In this document: in pieces, positions 8,801-9,811 of the stretch
How the letters are laid out: every line of letters begins with the position of its first letter
Numbering within the stretch: the stretch's first letter is position 1
Source: Bacteroidia bacterium
GTDB lineage: Bacteria > Bacteroidota > Bacteroidia > Bacteroidales > Azobacteroidaceae
Reading direction: 5' to 3'
DNA: 9,811 nucleotides
NCBI GenBank assembly: GCA_025996865.1
Contig: BNTV01000155.1
Coordinates: 1 to 9,811 of the forward strand
Position numbers and translations under genes: made by a program
Notes under the pieces: model-generated
The model's input: the letters and a program-made list of their open reading frames with translations, nothing else
What the model was told of the DNA's origin: nothing
Databases searched by the model: none

Positions 8801-8988
8801 TGGATAAGGATTGTAGCCCCAATCAGAGGCTCTCCTTCGCCGTCAAGAACAGTTCCTTTTAATTTTGTTCCCGTTTGCGAAAACAGCGACACGGAACAGC
8901 AAAAGAAAAGGAACAGAAATACGGAAATCGGATTAATACCCTTGTATAACAGGGTTTTCCGTTTTGTTTTTTTTAATTTTGTTCTCAT
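5827..8988 (-). CDS. SusC-like TonB-dependent outer-membrane transporter
   Basis: This 1053-residue SusC/RagA-family transporter imports oligosaccharides across the outer membrane using TonB-ExbBD energy. A basic start (MRTKLKKTKRK) and a hydrophobic core (ISVFLFLFFCCSVSLFS) form a signal peptide cleaved near residue 37. Residues ~43-113 are the carboxypeptidase-regulatory-like (CarbopepD_reg_2) N-terminal domain (KLKGTVLDGEGEPLIGATI…D-I-E-G-R-Y-E-L). A TonB-box-like stretch follows at ~119-127 (L-E-E-L-E-V-V-A-F). The plug spans ~135-250, with the SusC signature P-L-I-L-I-D-G near 198-203 and SFSVLKDASATALYGARGAN near 221-240. The remainder is the 22-strand beta-barrel, ending in I-N-F-G-I-S-I-G-L. 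Length is normal for the family. It is the first gene of the operon; its stop overlaps the alternative start of the SusD-like gene. There is no N-terminal anti-sigma-interacting (STN) extension, so FecR/ECF-type control through this protein is not suggested. Confidence 0.97.
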   Translation of the reverse strand: MRTKLKKTKRKTLLYKGINPISVFLFLFFCCSVSLFSQTGTKLKGTVLDGEGEPLIGATILIQGSGKGAVTDIEGRYELDNVPLDSKLLIKYLGMADKEIIYKGEKEINIVLESKANELEELEVVAFSRQKKGSVVASITTVKPSELKVPSSNLTTAFAGRVAGLISYQSSGEPGQDNASFFIRGITTFGASAKKNPLILIDGMELSSEELSRLNTDDIASFSVLKDASATALYGARGANGIIMVTTKEGHEGKVAVKARLESSFSSATEMIKTADPVTFMRMHNEAVKTRDPLGMAIYSEEKILMTERGLYPDQYPAVDWYNYMFEDVVNNYRANLSFSGGGSIARYYVAASIARDNGNIKVDKRNNFNSNISLVKYNIRSNVNVNLTKTTELINRLNVQFDDYTGPYSSGSEMYEMIMATNPVLFKPYYEPDEHYSYAKHILFGNSGSGTYLNPYAESLKGYRDYSKNTLLTQFELKQNLSMITDGLKVRALVNMDRYSEYNIYRQYQPFYYNISSYDKSTGDYKLTRLNTNGTENIDYLGSGLGVNTTFYLEAATDYNRTFNEKHGVSGLLVYTMRQYKVGAAPNLQLSLPNRNVGFAGRFAYNYDSRYFLELDFGYNGSERFATKKRYGFFPALAGGWMISSEQFFEKLKDFLPTLKLKGSYGISGQDAIGNDYDRFYYLSQVNLQGSREINWGTQMNYNPGGIIVSRYANDEIGWETAYIGNIGLEFQTKGGLNGNFEVYHQRRKNILIDRVIPSTMGILPEVKANLGVGESKGVDLELNYEKTVNKNLWLIGRGSFTFTRAKVLEWEEPDYSGTPWLSRVGKSPNQGWGYIAERLFIDDAEVANSPAQFGTYLAGDIKYRDVNRDGKISALDQVPIGYPTEPELNYGFGLTAGYKGFDLSVFFSGLGRKSFWINTFSTAPFVNSLWWNRDGNNAVLQYIADNYWSESNRNSYAFWPRLSTQYVTNNGQTSTWFMQDGSFLRLKTAELGYAIPAKILKKFNLSELRIYANGLNLYSWRTFKLWDPEMGGNGLGYPLQRVINFGISIGL

Positions 8989-9170
8989 AGAATAGACTTT
9001 TAAATTTAATTCACAATATGTATAATACCAATTCGTTCAAAAGTCAAATAAATTACTGATTAACAGCGAAACAGGTTCGTACCTTTAAAGCATTGATTCA
9101 CGGTCTAATGCATTACAATATGACACCTGCGATTTATACCCGATACACCAAGATTGTTCTTGATGCGATA
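8989..9170 (-). other. Presumed 5' leader of the susC mRNA
   Basis: This AT-rich stretch lies between the candidate promoter and the susC start. The bases just before the ATG are A/T-rich (AATTTAAAAGTCTATTCT) with no clear Shine-Dalgarno, as is usual in Bacteroidota. It holds one short perfect palindrome, taatgcatta at 9106-9115, which could be a protein-binding site. No riboswitch or strong hairpin was recognised. Confidence 0.35.
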
Positions 9171-9177
9171 ACAGATG

Positions 9178-9208
9178 CAAAGTTAAAAATAAATAAATAC
9201 AAACGCAA
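9178..9208 (-). promoter_or_regulatory. Candidate Bacteroidota promoter for the susC operon
   Basis: On the minus strand, TAACTTTG (9185 to 9178) matches the Bacteroidota -7 consensus TAnnTTTG exactly. A TTG at 9208-9206 stands 20 bases upstream, where the -33 TTTG/TTG element is expected. Transcription would begin near 9170, giving a leader of about 180 nt before the susC ATG at 8988. This is a motif match only; such matches occur by chance in AT-rich DNA. Confidence 0.45.
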
Positions 9209-9303
9209 CTTTATGTTTGAAATTTTCATGCTTTACCTGAGTATTCCCGACCGGATTAACTTCCTGCAATCAGGACGATACAGTCGTTCCGGTGAACAGC
9301 GTT

Positions 9304-9390
9304 TCGGTTCCTGTCCGGTATAAAGGCGTTGCAAAAATATTTTCCGTTAATATTTGGAGAATCTGTTACGATTCCGGTTGGTAAGTTTTA
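9304..9390 (+). pseudogene. Second, frame-damaged copy of the GH95 3' end (direct repeat copy B)
   Basis: These 87 bp are nearly identical to 1363-1448: 84 of 86 aligned bases match, with one extra t in the run at 9352-9354. They encode [17 protein letters not shown] and then shift frame because of the extra t, ending at a taa shortly after. No other GH95 sequence is present before 9304, so this is an isolated remnant of the last ~28 codons. It lies upstream of the susC promoter, pointing away from the operon. Copy A lies past the other end of the operon in the same orientation, so the two form direct repeats about 7.9 kb apart. Confidence 0.88.
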
Positions 9391-9585
9391 GTTAACGATA
9401 TCTGCAATTTCTAATATACAAAATAATTAAGGGCTAAATCTTTTTTTTGAGTGCTAAATAATAATTTACATTTCTCTTTTGTCATGGCGAGCTTGACTCG
9501 CTATCTCCTAAATGTCGTTAATAGGCTTTTGTCGTAATTTGCAGGAATGGTGTTTAACGGCTTAGCAGGGGATTCCTCCCGTTGG
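9391..9585. other. AT-rich intergenic spacer with a small hairpin
   Basis: I see no gene here. A short stem-loop at 9484-9504 (atggcgag / ctcgctat around a cttga loop, one G-T pair) sits in a motif beginning gtcatggcgag, which resembles dispersed intergenic repeats in this phylum. The rest is AT-rich with homopolymer runs (t8 near 9441-9448). Confidence 0.4.
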
Positions 9586-9700
9586 TCGGAATGACCGATA
9601 ACCTGTGGGGGAAAACAGTGGGAGGAGGAGCTGAGTGGCGGCAAAGCCGCCACTCAGCTCCTCCTCCCACCTAATAATAAAAACCGCGCCGTCATTCCGA
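9586..9700. repeat. Palindromic repeat element (MITE/REP-like), no coding capacity
   Basis: The outer 10-bp inverted repeats tcggaatgac (9586-9595) and gtcattccga (9691-9700) enclose a long perfect hairpin at 9618-9670. The outer repeat resembles the 'gtcattccga' repeats scattered between genes in Bacteroidota, though this comes from memory and not from a search. No target-site duplication is evident and no transposase is present. It may be a non-autonomous mobile element or a REP-type sequence. Confidence 0.6.
9618..9670. repeat. Perfect 25-bp-arm palindrome with a 3-nt loop
   Basis: The arms 9618-9642 and 9646-9670 are exact reverse complements around the loop aaa. The stem is GC-rich (gtgggaggaggag… / …ctcctcctcccac) and followed by ctaataataaaa. 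It would form a very stable RNA hairpin or DNA cruciform and could also terminate transcription, though it lacks a run of Ts on the plus side. Confidence 0.95.
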
Positions 9701-9740
9701 GACTCCACCCCACTAACGCTGGGAAAAAAGGATAATGACG

Positions 9741-9748
9741 TATCTTTG
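9741..9748 (+). promoter_or_regulatory. Possible -7 promoter box directed out of the right edge
   Basis: TATCTTTG matches the Bacteroidota -7 consensus TAnnTTTG exactly and is followed by cgg. No good TTTG/TTG lies 19-21 bases upstream, so the match is half a promoter. Downstream are two small dyads, gtgtg…cacac (about 9760-9777) and ccaatcggttgg (9783-9794). Any gene it served would start beyond 9811. Confidence 0.3.
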
Positions 9749-9811
9749 CGGTTGAAAGAGTGTGGCAAACTACACACCCCGTCCAATCGGTTGGAACATC
9801 AAAGTCCGTTT

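Noticed and set aside
9093..9323. 76-codon plus-strand open frame upstream of susC
   Set aside because: It runs through the candidate promoter and leader, then enters the GH95 repeat out of its coding frame; it has no coherent family features.
9586..9700. CRISPR array or tRNA/rRNA gene
   Set aside because: There is one nested palindrome, with no spaced direct repeats and no cloverleaf or rRNA-like sequence.
9562..9786. 74-codon minus-strand open frame
   Set aside because: Its sequence is mostly a translation of the palindromic repeat element and so reflects the repeat, not a protein.

Overview
The window looks like a piece of a Bacteroidota (probably Bacteroidales) genome. It has moderate GC content, a SusC/SusD outer-membrane pair, Bacteroidota-type lipoprotein signal peptides, the surface glycan-binding families DUF4959/DUF5126/DUF5000 and DUF4998, and a promoter-like TAnnTTTG box. 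The core is one minus-strand polysaccharide-utilization operon read from about 9170 down to 1521: a SusC-like TonB-dependent transporter (5827-8988), a SusD-like lipoprotein (3884-5797), a DUF4959/DUF5000-type lipoprotein (2672-3844) and a DUF4998 plus F5/8-type C lipoprotein (1521-2654). Together they would capture a glycan at the cell surface and import it through the outer membrane. A hairpin sits just after the last stop codon.

The left end (1-1449) holds most of a glycoside hydrolase family 95 gene (alpha-L-fucosidase / alpha-L-galactosidase family) in a broken arrangement. The catalytic half lies on the minus strand (1274 to 1), while the last ~60 codons with the stop lie on the plus strand (1270-1449). 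Positions 1-99 are an exact inverted copy of 1269-1367. Flipping the segment between these arms would restore one continuous GH95 reading frame ending at 1449, convergent with the operon. This is either a real inversion or a fold-back/assembly chimera. The arm is exactly 99 bp and stops at base 1, which makes an artefact a serious possibility. The first ~half of the GH95 protein is absent from the window.

The right end (8989-9811) has no convincing intact gene. It contains a candidate operon promoter with a long leader, a frame-damaged second copy of the last ~86 bp of the GH95 gene (9304-9390), AT-rich spacer, a compact palindromic repeat element (9586-9700) built around a perfect 25-bp-arm hairpin, and a promoter-like box pointing out of the window. 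The two GH95 3'-end copies are direct repeats flanking the whole operon, which suggests past duplication or recombination at this locus.

The GH95 enzyme implies a fucose- or L-galactose-decorated glycan as substrate, but that link rests only on proximity. No regulator, recombinase or other glycosidase is visible.
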